Shown: positions 7,330 to 14,900, counted from the first letter of the stretch. The stretch is DNA of 28,637 nt from CAYXDO01 sp964463485 (GCA_964463485.1 CAYXDO010000151.1:1-28637); one strand, 5' to 3'. Program-made: numbers and translations. The notes: generated from the sequence alone by a model not told the origin.

Positions 7330-7770
7330 TCACAGGTCGAACACGAAGTGGTCGGTGTCAGGCGGCGAGATGTCGCGCCGACCGATCATACCCACGACGA
7401 CCTCCGTGTCGTCTTCGAAGACGGGGACGACGTCTGCGAGCGCCGACCGAGCGACGACCTCGGCGGCCCGTTCGACCGGCCAGCTCTTGCGCACATGGGT
7501 CTCGACGGGTTCCATCACGTCCTTGGCCTGCAGTAGCCTTCTCGGCTCGAGCTCCTCGGGCACGTCGATCCTCGCAACCACGCCGACCACATGGCCTCCG
7601 AGATCGACGATCGGCGCGGCCATCGCCGCGGTGTCCTCATCGAACACCTCAGCCACGGATTCCAAGGTTGCTTCTTCCCCGATACAAATGACGTGAGAGC
7701 TCATCAGATCCGAGACCAAGCGAGGTCTCGGCGTGCGCCTATGCGCGGTGGAACCGGATTGAGTTAACAT
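7330..7770 (-). CDS. Tandem CBS-domain protein
   Basis: This small soluble protein has two CBS motifs (about 19-70 and 81-135 of 146 residues). Hallmarks are LVSDLMSSHVICIGEEATLE and a second DVMEPVETHVRKSWPVE. CBS pairs (Bateman modules) bind adenine nucleotides such as AMP, ATP or SAM and gate partner proteins. No enzyme or channel domain is attached, so it is a stand-alone sensor. ATG 7770 is chosen because the region further upstream is low-quality coding and contains the divergent promoters. A sigma-54-like element at 7783-7798 would start transcription only about two bases before this ATG, so an internal start is possible. It diverges from the monooxygenase operon. Confidence 0.8.
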   Translation of the reverse strand: MLTQSGSTAHRRTPRPRLVSDLMSSHVICIGEEATLESVAEVFDEDTAAMAAPIVDLGGHVVGVVARIDVPEELEPRRLLQAKDVMEPVETHVRKSWPVERAAEVVARSALADVVPVFEDDTEVVVGMIGRRDISPPDTDHFVFDL

Positions 7771-7782
7771 GCTACTCGAGTG

Positions 7783-7798
7783 AGCAATTGTCGTACCG
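7783..7798 (-). promoter_or_regulatory. Sigma-54-like promoter for the CBS gene
   Basis: Read on the minus strand the site is CGGTACG-ACAA-TTGCT. Against the consensus TGGCACG-N4-TTGCW it keeps the invariant GG and GC with exact 10-base spacing, plus the full TTGC box. It differs at two of the seven bases of the -24 block. The predicted start is near 7772. It pairs with a plus-strand element at 7936 around a shared inverted repeat. Found by eye and unscored. Confidence 0.4.
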
Positions 7799-7857
7799 GC
7801 AGCCGCGGTGAAACTTTCGGACCACAGAGCTCCTCTTGAAGGGCGCAGCGCTCGACT

Positions 7858-7897
7858 GGCGAGAATCATTTCATGGTCAAGGGAATTATTTCTCGCC
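7858..7897. promoter_or_regulatory. Inverted repeat, candidate activator binding site
   Basis: GGCGAGAA (7858-7865) and TTCTCGCC (7890-7897) are perfect inverted arms. They are 32 bp apart centre to centre, about three helical turns, with an AT-richer middle. The centre lies about 85 bp upstream of the predicted plus start and about 106 bp upstream of the predicted minus start. This is the usual position for an NtrC-type upstream activating sequence serving two divergent promoters. Confidence 0.45.
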
Positions 7898-7935
7898 GAA
7901 AGGGACACTTCCAGCTCCGAACCGGGACAGTCACG

Positions 7936-7951
7936 TGGCACGATCCGTGCG
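7936..7951 (+). promoter_or_regulatory. Sigma-54-like promoter of the monooxygenase operon
   Basis: The site is TGGCACG-ATCC-GTGCG. The -24 block is a perfect consensus match. The -12 block is GTGC instead of TTGC but keeps the key GC at exact 10-base spacing. The predicted start is near 7962, just upstream of the small gene that opens the operon. Bases 7938-7950 also form a palindrome, GCACG-ATC-CGTGC, so an operator is an alternative reading. Confidence 0.42.
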
Positions 7952-8006
7952 TCGTTCGAGCCGCATGGGCAGCTCTAGCGGATTCGCCATTCCCTGGACC
8001 GACGCC

Positions 8007-8249
8007 ATGTCTCCCGTGGAGACGATGCTCGAGACCTGGGACTCATACACCCGAGACCCGGGCGAGGATACTCGCAGACTCCTCGAATGCCTGTCGAGCG
8101 TCTACTTTGACCTCAGGTGTCGATGTGCTGACGAGCCCCCGGTGCTCCCGGAGCTTCGGGATCTTCTGCTTCGGGCGTACGACCAGCAATTAGGCCCTGA
8201 TCAGTTGCTCGAGCGAGCCAAATCGCTCGTCGGCGTGCCTCAGGACTGA
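8007..8249 (+). CDS. Small helical protein of unknown function
   Basis: I do not recognise this roughly 80-residue protein. It looks soluble and alpha-helical, with three or four short helices (MLETWDSY, DTRRLLECLSSVYFDLRC, ELRDLLLRAYDQQL, DQLLERAKSLVG). It has two cysteines in RCRCADEP and no signal peptide. The frame is open upstream to 7836, but that stretch carries the promoter elements, so ATG 8007 is preferred; ATG 7965 is also possible. It is the first gene after the sigma-54-like promoter and 82 bases ahead of the receiver-kinase gene, so it is probably cotranscribed with the monooxygenase genes. An HPt-like or adaptor role is conceivable, but no phospho-His motif is evident. Confidence 0.5.
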   Translation: MSPVETMLETWDSYTRDPGEDTRRLLECLSSVYFDLRCRCADEPPVLPELRDLLLRAYDQQLGPDQLLERAKSLVGVPQD

Positions 8250-8331
8250 TGAGTCCTCCCGGGCCACCGTGTCGGACCTTCGGCGATTCGACCTCGTGTG
8301 GGTGAGTCCCGATCGACGGTTGAGGACCACA

Positions 8332-9609
8332 ATGCCCGACTTGCGTCCCTACGGTCGGCGAGAGAAGATCCCACCGATGACCTCCAGCCCCGAGAGAGTC
8401 TCCGATCTCAGTCGCTCCGGCGGAGTACCTTGGCCGAGCGCTTCGTCGAGGCGCAAGATCAGGGGTCGTGGGTTCGGGAGTATCTTGATCGTCGAGGACA
8501 ATGCCGCCGACGCTGGCATGATCAGCGAGTTGTTGGAGACTTCTCGGGTCAGCGCGGAGATTGCGACCACAGTGTCGGCGGCTGAGGCGAGCTTGTTTCG
8601 CCATGAGTACGAGGTCGTTCTACTCGATCTGGGTTTGCCGGATGCATCCGGAGCGATTGCGGCGCGGCGAGTCTTGGAGGCTGCGCGAGGCACTCCGGTG
8701 GTCGTTCTGACAGGCTTGTCTGATGATCAGGTCGCTCGCGAGTGCATGGAGTTGGGAGCTCAAGACTTCCTGAAGAAAGACGAGCTCGCCGAGACTTCTC
8801 TTCGCAAGGCCATTGCTCATGCTCGGTCGCGGTCACGGGCGGAGGATTTACGGGCGAAGCTCGAGCATTCGAATCGCCTGGCTGCGATTGGCCAGGTCGC
8901 CGCTGGGTTGGCGCACGAAGTGAGCAATCCAGCGACTTTGGTCCTCGCGAATTTGTACTTGGCGTTGGAAGGGATCGAAGGGCTCCGCAGTTCGGTGCGG
9001 GGCAGCGAGTCCAGTGACCTCGACAACCTCGAGCGGAGCGTGCGCGACGGACTGCTCGGCATCGAGCGAATCATGGCGACGGTCGAGGATCTCCGAGTTT
9101 TTTCTCACCGTGATCTCGGGGGGTTCGAGAGTATCGATGTAAACGAGGTCTGTCGGGCGAGCTGCAGATTGCTGGCGTCGAGACTGAGACAAGTTGGAGT
9201 GCGTCAAGATCTCGGCGACGTGTCCCGCGTACATGGGAAGGGTCGGCGGCTGGCTCAAGTCCTCTTGAACTTGCTCACCAACGCGCTCGAGGCCTTGGAG
9301 CACCAGGGGACTCGCGGAATCTGCATCCGCACCGGGATGAGGGACGGTCAAATCGTGATCGAGGTGGAGGATGAAGGCTCGGGGATTCCGGAGGAGCTGC
9401 TCGGGCGTATTTTCGAGCCTTTCTTCACGACCAAGGGTCCGGACCGCGGGGCTGGCCTCGGACTTTCGATCTCTGCCGAGATCGTGGAGGAGCTTGGGGG
9501 GGAAATTCGTGTCGAGAGTCAAGTGGGCGAGGGCACTCGATTCACCGTGACTCTGCCTGCTGCCCACGGGGAGCACGCCTCTGGTCCGGATCGAGGTCGT
9601 CATGGGTGA
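8332..9609 (+). CDS. Receiver-histidine kinase (NtrB-like)
   Basis: This 425-residue cytoplasmic kinase has an N-terminal receiver and no membrane segment. The receiver (about 48-165) has E55/D56, phosphoacceptor D99 (LLDLGLPDASG) and K148/K149. The HisKA domain has H195 in AAGLAHEVSNP, and the ATPase domain has N313/N317, DEGSGIP (347-353) and GAGLGL (373-378). FEPFFTTK is typical of NtrB-class kinases. The input is therefore phosphorylation of its own receiver. ATG 8332 has a good GAGGA ribosome site five bases upstream; GTG 8269 is a longer alternative. The last 8 bases overlap the start of the monooxygenase alpha gene, tying kinase and oxygenase synthesis together. Confidence 0.92.
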   Translation: MPDLRPYGRREKIPPMTSSPERVSDLSRSGGVPWPSASSRRKIRGRGFGSILIVEDNAADAGMISELLETSRVSAEIATTVSAAEASLFRHEYEVVLLDLGLPDASGAIAARRVLEAARGTPVVVLTGLSDDQVARECMELGAQDFLKKDELAETSLRKAIAHARSRSRAEDLRAKLEHSNRLAAIGQVAAGLAHEVSNPATLVLANLYLALEGIEGLRSSVRGSESSDLDNLERSVRDGLLGIERIMATVEDLRVFSHRDLGGFESIDVNEVCRASCRLLASRLRQVGVRQDLGDVSRVHGKGRRLAQVLLNLLTNALEALEHQGTRGICIRTGMRDGQIVIEVEDEGSGIPEELLGRIFEPFFTTKGPDRGAGLGLSISAEIVEELGGEIRVESQVGEGTRFTVTLPAAHGEHASGPDRGRHG

Positions 9610-11080
9610 CGGGCCGGAGCGGTGGCTCGAGCTCGCCCGCAAGCTCGACTGGACGCCGAAGTACGCGGCCGAGAGGGACTTGTTTCCGCCCGACGTAGCA
9701 GGGGCTCCGTGGCTCGAGTCGATGGAATGGGCGAGCTGGGAGGAGCCTTTCCGCACCACTTACGCCCAGTATGTGAGCGGGCAGCGCAAAAAGGAGGGCG
9801 CGGTCCGCGCGATTTTTGAGGCCCTCGGTCGGCCAGGCCAAGTTGCGTCCTTCGATCGCGCCTGGGTGAGCTCGCTCAAGCTTCACTCGGCGCTCCTGGC
9901 TCTCGGTGAGTTTGGCGCGGTGGTCGGAAATCTGCGGGCCGCGCGGTTTGGTCGTGCCTCGGCGTGGCGCACCGCCGCGCTGCTCGGCGCGCTCGACGAG
10001 TGTCGCCATACTCAGATTCCCCTGCGCCTGGCGCACGGACTGGTCGACGACCCCCAGTTCGACTGGACTCACCGTCTGTTTCATACGAACAACTGGATTT
10101 CGATCGCGGCCCGTCATTTCTTCGACGAGCTCCTGGTCACTTCGAACCCGATCGAGCTCGCGATCGGAACGAATTTCGTATTCGAGACGGGATTCACCAA
10201 CCTGCAATTCATTGGTCTGGCTGCCGTGGCCAGAGGCGTCAACGACACCTTGCTCGAGCGGGTGCTCACCAGCATCCAGACCGATGAAGCCCGGCACGCT
10301 CAGATCGGTCGACAGGTACTCGAGGTCGTGGCGCGGCATGACCCGGCGTACGCGCAGTTCCTCGTGGACAAGTGGTGGTGGCGGAGTTGGCTTTTGTTCG
10401 CGGTGCTCACTGGGTTCACGATGGACTATCTGGCGCCCGTTTCGCAGCGGAAGTCGTCGTTCAAGGAGTTCATTCACGAGTGGCTGCTGGTGCAGTTCGA
10501 TCGTACTCTCGAAGAATGCGGGCTCGCCAGGCCGTGGTATTGGGACGAGTTCATTCGAGCCACGAGCTATTATCACCACATGGTCTATGCGACCGCCTAC
10601 ACCTATCGCGCCACGGTCTGGTTCGATCTTCCGTTGCCTGGACCTGCCGATAGGGCCTGGCTTGCCTCGAAATATCCGGAGTCGTGGGCAGAGCTCGACC
10701 CGATTTGGGATCAAATCAGCGCACGCTGGGAAGATGCCGACCCCGGGATCGATTTCGCGGTCCACGGAACGGCCATCGTGGGGTTCTGCGAGCTCTGTCA
10801 GCTCGTCCTTTCCAATGGGACACCGACGCGCAACTCAGCCGTGACCGCCTCCATCGGCGGGCAGAAATACGTGTTCTGTTCGGAACCTTGTCGCCGCATC
10901 TTCGAGGCCGAAGAGAGCAGGTATTCTGAACACAAGGGCCTCGTGAAGCGAGTCCTCGACGGAGAAGCGCCCGGCAACCTCATGGCGCTCCTCACACAGT
11001 ACTGTGGGTTGGTCTTCGACGACTGGGGCAAGGACGCGGCGGGAGGGGTGTACTCGTGGCTGACAAGGACGCCGAGGTGA
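9602..11080 (+). CDS. Diiron monooxygenase hydroxylase alpha subunit (TmoA-like)
   Basis: This is the catalytic subunit of a soluble diiron monooxygenase, group 2 (toluene, alkene and isoprene type), 492 residues, close to TmoA in length. It activates O2 at a carboxylate-bridged diiron centre to hydroxylate or epoxidise hydrocarbons. All six ligands are visible: E103, E133 and H136 (DECRH), E195 (FETGFTN), E229 and H232 (DEARH). T199 matches the T4MO active-site Thr201, and L99, G102 and A106 line up with pocket residues I100, G103 and A107. The stretch FAVLTGFTMDYLAPV and SFKEFIHEWLLVQFDRTL are strongly TmoA-like. The C-terminal YHS-like region carries CELC (396-399) and CSEPC (426-430), a likely zinc site. 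TmoA itself, as I recall it, lacks these cysteines, while phenol hydroxylase alpha has an equivalent site. It overlaps the kinase gene by 8 bases. Confidence 0.96.
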   Translation: MGDGPERWLELARKLDWTPKYAAERDLFPPDVAGAPWLESMEWASWEEPFRTTYAQYVSGQRKKEGAVRAIFEALGRPGQVASFDRAWVSSLKLHSALLALGEFGAVVGNLRAARFGRASAWRTAALLGALDECRHTQIPLRLAHGLVDDPQFDWTHRLFHTNNWISIAARHFFDELLVTSNPIELAIGTNFVFETGFTNLQFIGLAAVARGVNDTLLERVLTSIQTDEARHAQIGRQVLEVVARHDPAYAQFLVDKWWWRSWLLFAVLTGFTMDYLAPVSQRKSSFKEFIHEWLLVQFDRTLEECGLARPWYWDEFIRATSYYHHMVYATAYTYRATVWFDLPLPGPADRAWLASKYPESWAELDPIWDQISARWEDADPGIDFAVHGTAIVGFCELCQLVLSNGTPTRNSAVTASIGGQKYVFCSEPCRRIFEAEESRYSEHKGLVKRVLDGEAPGNLMALLTQYCGLVFDDWGKDAAGGVYSWLTRTPR

Positions 11081-11313
11081 TTCCGCTGTACATCATCGTG
11101 GAAGGGGACACCGTGGTCACGCTGCTGCTGGCTCGGTGGAAGCTCACCATGGCCGAGCTCTGCGAGCGCGCGCTCCGCTCCGCGAGCGTCCGACTCAACC
11201 CTGCGCAGCGGTACTTCGTCGTCGTCGATGGGAAGCCGCTCAGCCCGGAGACGACGGTCCGGGACGCCGGTATCGCTCCGCTCGATCGGGTCGATGTGAG
11301 GAAGTGGGCGTGA
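11056..11313 (+). CDS. Monooxygenase hydroxylase gamma subunit (TmoB-like)
   Basis: This 85-residue protein matches TmoB in size, gene position and layout. A ubiquitin-like beta-grasp pattern runs through IPLYIIVEGDTVVTLLLARWKLTMAEL, a basic middle segment, then TTVRDAGIAPLDRVDVRKW, which parallels the TmoB ending (MTIAESGLNPTEVIDVVF). It should sit at the edge of the alpha-beta-gamma hydroxylase. The GTG start lies inside the end of the alpha gene (25-base overlap), with a GGAGGGG ribosome site at 11042-11048 supporting it. Its stop overlaps the Rieske gene start. Confidence 0.88.
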   Translation: MADKDAEVIPLYIIVEGDTVVTLLLARWKLTMAELCERALRSASVRLNPAQRYFVVVDGKPLSPETTVRDAGIAPLDRVDVRKWA

Positions 11314-11639
11314 CTCAGTCTGCTCAGGCCTCGGCCGCCCAACTCATCCGATCAGACGAGCTCTGGGAGGGCGAGCACCGAGTGATCCGTGTTGGGCAGC
11401 TTCCGGTGATCGTCTTGCGTGTGCGAGGCGAGGTCGTCGCCTTCGTCGACCGATGTGCACACCTCGGCGCTTCTCTGCAAGATGCCCACTTCGCCGAGGA
11501 GGTGCTCGAGTGTTCGAAGCATGGCTGGAGATATTCTGCCCTGACGGGGCGAGGTCTCAACCCAGCTCATGTCTCACTCACCAAGGTACCGGTAGAAGAG
11601 CGCGACGGATGGATCGCGGTGGGAGGCCTCGGTGGGTGA
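11310..11639 (+). CDS. Rieske ferredoxin (TmoC-like)
   Basis: This 109-residue [2Fe-2S] Rieske protein passes electrons to the diiron hydroxylase. Cluster ligands are C49 and H51 (RCAHLG) and C68 and H71 (ECSKHGW). The tail TGRGLNPAHVSLTKVPVEERDGWIAV closely parallels the TmoC ending. The GTG start at 11310 overlaps the gamma-subunit stop (GTGA), so translation is coupled. A reductase must feed it electrons from NAD(P)H, but none is encoded in the window. Confidence 0.93.
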   Translation: MTQSAQASAAQLIRSDELWEGEHRVIRVGQLPVIVLRVRGEVVAFVDRCAHLGASLQDAHFAEEVLECSKHGWRYSALTGRGLNPAHVSLTKVPVEERDGWIAVGGLGG

Positions 11640-11907
11640 CCGCGTGTTCGGCGTCGGACCCGTTTTGATCTCCGGAGAGGTTGCCGAGGCGATCACCGAG
11701 GCGATTCGAGACGAGAACGAAGCGGTGCTCGTGGTGGATCGCGGTGCCTACCTTCGGCTCCTGGTTCCTCACCGATGCCGCGTGAGTCGGTCCGCCATCG
11801 AGAACCGGCTCGGGCGTCCGTTCTGGCTGCCCGCCGACTTGGAGGCGGTCATGCCTTCTTTCGACGGAAAGCTCAAAATCACGCCTGACGAGGTCGAGTG
11901 GCGCTGA
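11632..11907 (+). CDS. Monooxygenase effector/coupling protein (TmoD-like)
   Basis: This 91-residue protein is a member of the MmoB/DmpM/TmoD family. It is a cofactor-free protein that docks on the hydroxylase and tunes oxygen activation and specificity. Family features are VGPVLISGEVAEAITEAI, DRGAYLRLLVP and the near-invariant LGRPFWLPADLE, followed by SFDGKLKITPDEVEW, all matching TmoD in order. The GTG start overlaps the Rieske gene by 8 bases, and its end overlaps the beta-subunit start. Confidence 0.93.
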   Translation: MGDRVFGVGPVLISGEVAEAITEAIRDENEAVLVVDRGAYLRLLVPHRCRVSRSAIENRLGRPFWLPADLEAVMPSFDGKLKITPDEVEWR

Positions 11908-12896
11908 CTATGGCAAAGACTTACTGGCACCTCCAGTCCGAGCGACGAGTCCCTCGTGACTATGAAGTCGTCTCCTCTCGACTCGTCTATCACCCACGGA
12001 TGGGTCTTGCCATCGAGACGCCAGTCAAGCGTTGGTACGCGGAGTACCTCGGAGACTCGCGATTCGTGTCTCCCGACTGGGAGAGATTCTCGGATCCGCT
12101 CGAGACGACTTATACCTCCTACGTGGAGAGGCGCCACGAGCACGAGAGCTTCGTAGACCATCTCATCATCAGCGCCGGGCGTGATCGTCGTGATCGCTCG
12201 TTCGACCCTGAGTGGATCGCGAAGCTCGATGGCGTGTTTGGGCCGCTCCGCTATCCGTGCCATGCCCTCCTCATGTGCGCGGCTTACGTCGGTCAGTTGG
12301 CACCAGCGAGTCGAATTACGATCGCCGCGATGTTTCAGGCCGCCGACGAGCTCCGGCGAATTCAGGGCTTCGCACGAAGATTGGGACAGCTGCAGGAGCT
12401 CCGGCCAGAGTTAGGTCTGAGAGCACGCGAGTCCTGGGAGCTCGATCCGATCTGGCAGCCGATGCGAGAGCTCCTCGAGACTTTGCTCGTGACTTACGAC
12501 TGGGGGGAGTCGTTCGTGGCGCTGCAGCTCGTGGTGAAGCCTCACTTCGAGGATCTCTTGCTGGCGTTCCGCGAGCTGGGTCTCGTCGCCGGGGACCATA
12601 CCCTGTATGAGCTCGTTGGCGCTTACGCCGAGGACGCCCGATGGCACCGCGCATGGAGCGACGCTCTCATTCGCAGCACACTCGTTCAAGGTTCACAGGG
12701 GTCTCAAAGTGCGCGTGCGATCGGCGGATGGCTCGAGAGCTGGAGTCGTCGAACGGAAGCCTCGGTGTTGGCGTTTGCGCCCGTCTTCGAGTCGGCGCAC
12801 GGATCGATTCCCTTCGAGCGTCTCGTCGACGGCGCGCGGGGGCGGGCTGCTCGAGCGCAGGTGGAGCTCGGGCTCGGCGTGGAGAAGCCAAAATGA
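11898..12896 (+). CDS. Diiron monooxygenase hydroxylase beta subunit (TmoE-like)
   Basis: This 332-residue structural partner of the alpha subunit has a ferritin-like fold without an iron site. It matches TmoE along its length: KTYWHLQSERRVPRDYEVVSS at the start, LRYPCHALLMCAAYVGQLAPASRITIAAMFQAADELR in the middle, and YDWGESFVALQLVVKP with EDARWHRAWSDALI later. The GTG at 11898 overlaps the effector gene by 10 bases; ATG 11910 would remove four residues. In toluene monooxygenase clusters the next gene is the reductase tmoF. Here the next gene is a histidine kinase, joined by an ATGA overlap. Confidence 0.95.
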   Translation: MALTMAKTYWHLQSERRVPRDYEVVSSRLVYHPRMGLAIETPVKRWYAEYLGDSRFVSPDWERFSDPLETTYTSYVERRHEHESFVDHLIISAGRDRRDRSFDPEWIAKLDGVFGPLRYPCHALLMCAAYVGQLAPASRITIAAMFQAADELRRIQGFARRLGQLQELRPELGLRARESWELDPIWQPMRELLETLLVTYDWGESFVALQLVVKPHFEDLLLAFRELGLVAGDHTLYELVGAYAEDARWHRAWSDALIRSTLVQGSQGSQSARAIGGWLESWSRRTEASVLAFAPVFESAHGSIPFERLVDGARGRAARAQVELGLGVEKPK

Positions 12897-14371
12897 GCGC
12901 CGAGCTGGAGCAAGCGATCGCCTTCATGCAACGCGTGTTCGAACGCGATGTGGACGCGGTCGCCGCGTTCGACGTCGACCTCCGCGTCGTCTATTTGAAC
13001 TCGGCGATGGAGCTTCTGTCGGGCGTTACTCACCGCGAAGCCCGCGGAATGCCGCTTTTCCAGGTCTTTCCAGGGGCGGACGAAGGTCCCGAGTCAAGCC
13101 TGATTCGCGGCACGCTCGAGGGTCGGTACAGCACGAGCCGGGGCACTTTCTTCGGCGTCGCGATCGAACAGCGCCGGCCGGACTTCGAGTCTCACTTTGC
13201 GCCGCTGTCCGGAGTTGGCGGGATCATCGGCGGGGTCGGCGTGGCCCGAAGCCACAATCAGCCTGTGATTCGCGGTCAGCGTCTCCAGGCCGACGAGCGA
13301 TTTCGAACCATGGCGAACTCGGCGCCCGTTCTGCTGTGGATGTCCGGCGCGGATGCCATGTGTGACTTCTTCAATCAAACGTGGCTGGACTTCACCGGTA
13401 GGTCCATGCGTCAAGAGGTCGGCTACGGTTGGGCCGAAGGGGTGCACCCCGAGGACTTCCAGGTCTGTATCGACACCTACATGGAGGCCTTCAAGCGGAG
13501 GAGACGCTTCGACATGGTGTACCGTCTTCGCCACAAGAGCGGTGAGTATCGATGGATCCTCGATACTGGCTCCCCGCGTTTCGAGTCGGATGAGTTCATG
13601 GGTTACATAGGGTCGTGTGTCGACATCACCGACCGAAAGAACGCCGAAGATCGACTCAACGACACGATCGAACGGCTACGCATCACCAACGCTCAAATGG
13701 AACAGTTTCTCTACGCGGCATCCCACGATCTCCGAGAGCCGCTCCGGATGATCGCCAGTTATTCGGCCCTCCTTGCCGACCGCTACGGGCCGTCGCTGGA
13801 CGATCGAGCGAAGCGATATACCGAGTACATGGTCGAAGGAGCGACCCGCATGCGCGACCTGATCAACGGGTTGCTCGATTTTGCGATGGTCAAGCAGCGC
13901 GGCGGTGAAAGCTTCGAGATGGTCGACTGCAATCGTATCCTCGGTCGAGTGATCGACAACCTGGCCGCGCTCGTCGCGGAGAGCGGTGCAGAGTTCGATG
14001 TGCAACCGCTCCCGCGAGTGCTGGGGCATCATGTGCTTCTGACTCAGCTTTTTCAGAACCTCCTCCACAATTCGATCAAGTTCCGAGGCGATCGGCATCC
14101 CAGGGTGGGCGTTCGGGCCGAGCGCGATCGGGACTGGCGTTTCACCGTCACCGACAACGGAATTGGGTTCGATGTAACACAAGCTCAAGAGCTCTTCGTC
14201 ATGTTCAAACGCTACCACTCGCGGAAGGAGCGGGCGGGAAATGGGATCGGGCTCGCGATGTGTAAGGAGATAGTTCAAATCCACGGCGGTCGTATCTGGC
14301 TCAAGTCGGAGCCTGGTCTGGGTACGACGGTGACCTTCACACTCCCTGCGATAGGAGCAACCGATGAGTAA
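12893..14371 (+). CDS. PAS-PAS sensor histidine kinase
   Basis: This 492-residue soluble kinase has two PAS domains (about 11-120 and 134-248; the second ends in a PAC motif, YRWILDTGSPRF...GYIGSCVDITDRK). A short coiled coil leads to HisKA with H278 in AASHDLREPLRM, and then the ATPase domain with N389/N393, DNGIGF (421-426) and GNGIGL (449-454). There is no membrane segment, so the ligand or redox signal is cytoplasmic and could be the monooxygenase substrate, its product or oxygen. ATG 12893 overlaps the beta-subunit stop (ATGA). The domain plan partly recalls TodS/TmoS toluene sensors, but those are far longer, with a bZIP, a second kinase module and a receiver. Confidence 0.94.
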   Translation: MSAELEQAIAFMQRVFERDVDAVAAFDVDLRVVYLNSAMELLSGVTHREARGMPLFQVFPGADEGPESSLIRGTLEGRYSTSRGTFFGVAIEQRRPDFESHFAPLSGVGGIIGGVGVARSHNQPVIRGQRLQADERFRTMANSAPVLLWMSGADAMCDFFNQTWLDFTGRSMRQEVGYGWAEGVHPEDFQVCIDTYMEAFKRRRRFDMVYRLRHKSGEYRWILDTGSPRFESDEFMGYIGSCVDITDRKNAEDRLNDTIERLRITNAQMEQFLYAASHDLREPLRMIASYSALLADRYGPSLDDRAKRYTEYMVEGATRMRDLINGLLDFAMVKQRGGESFEMVDCNRILGRVIDNLAALVAESGAEFDVQPLPRVLGHHVLLTQLFQNLLHNSIKFRGDRHPRVGVRAERDRDWRFTVTDNGIGFDVTQAQELFVMFKRYHSRKERAGNGIGLAMCKEIVQIHGGRIWLKSEPGLGTTVTFTLPAIGATDE

Positions 14372-14816
14372 GAGAACGGACAAGCGGCCGATCCACGTAT
14401 TGCTGGTCGAAGACAACCCTGCGGACGCCGAGCTAGCGACGGAGGTTCTGCACGAGGGACCCCTACCCAAGATTGTCCACACCGTGGAGGATGGTCTCGA
14501 GGCTCTCTCCTTTCTGCGGCGGGAGGCTCGATTCGCCGAGGCTCCGCGCCCTGGGTTGATCGTGCTCGATCTGAACATGCCCCGGCTCGACGGCCGAAAA
14601 TTCCTCTCGATCGTCAAATCGGACCCAGATCTCCGCGGTATTCCAGTGGTCGTGCTGACTTCCTCCGAGGCTCCGAAGGACATCGATGTTTGTTACGACT
14701 TGCAGGCAAGCTCATGTATCCCCAAGCCGCTCGATCTCCCGAGCCTGCTCGGAGTCATGACCGCGTTCGAGTCTTACTGGTTCGGAGCGGCGGTGCTGCC
14801 TACGAGCGGAGGTTGA
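14364..14816 (+). CDS. Rcp1-like single-domain response regulator
   Basis: This 150-residue receiver closes the operon. Pocket residues are E16/D17, the phosphoacceptor is D69 (IVLDLNMPRLDGRKFL), the switch Thr is T99 and the Lys is K121 (CIPKPLDLP). VEDNPADAEL and KSDPDLRGIPVVVLTSS are classic Rcp1 features. It has no DNA-binding output. It overlaps the PAS kinase by 8 bases and is its likely direct partner. Phosphate could then pass on to the HPt protein, the diguanylate cyclase or the sigma-54 activator encoded upstream, which is inference. Confidence 0.93.
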   Translation: MSKRTDKRPIHVLLVEDNPADAELATEVLHEGPLPKIVHTVEDGLEALSFLRREARFAEAPRPGLIVLDLNMPRLDGRKFLSIVKSDPDLRGIPVVVLTSSEAPKDIDVCYDLQASSCIPKPLDLPSLLGVMTAFESYWFGAAVLPTSGG

Positions 14817-14900
14817 AGGACTCTCGCTCGTTCGCCGTCGTTTGGCCCCTTGTAGGTCGAAACCTCGGCGAGCGAAGCCACCGTAAGGAATTCTTCGGAT

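Noticed and set aside
399..8249. Homology between the small proteins at 399-815 and 8007-8249
   Set aside because: Both are helical and acidic, but I could find no shared motif beyond composition.
9542..10765. Antisense reading frame of 407 codons across the alpha-subunit gene
   Set aside because: Open only because of the high GC content. The plus strand carries an unmistakable diiron hydroxylase with all iron ligands.
12893..14371. Kinase as a true TodS/TmoS toluene sensor
   Set aside because: TodS/TmoS are much longer, with a leucine zipper, two kinase modules and an internal receiver. This protein has only two PAS domains and one kinase module, so only functional analogy is possible.
14817..14900. 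Terminator after the last receiver gene
   Set aside because: Arms TCGCTCG and CGAGCGA are about 40 bases apart with no T-run, too weak to call.
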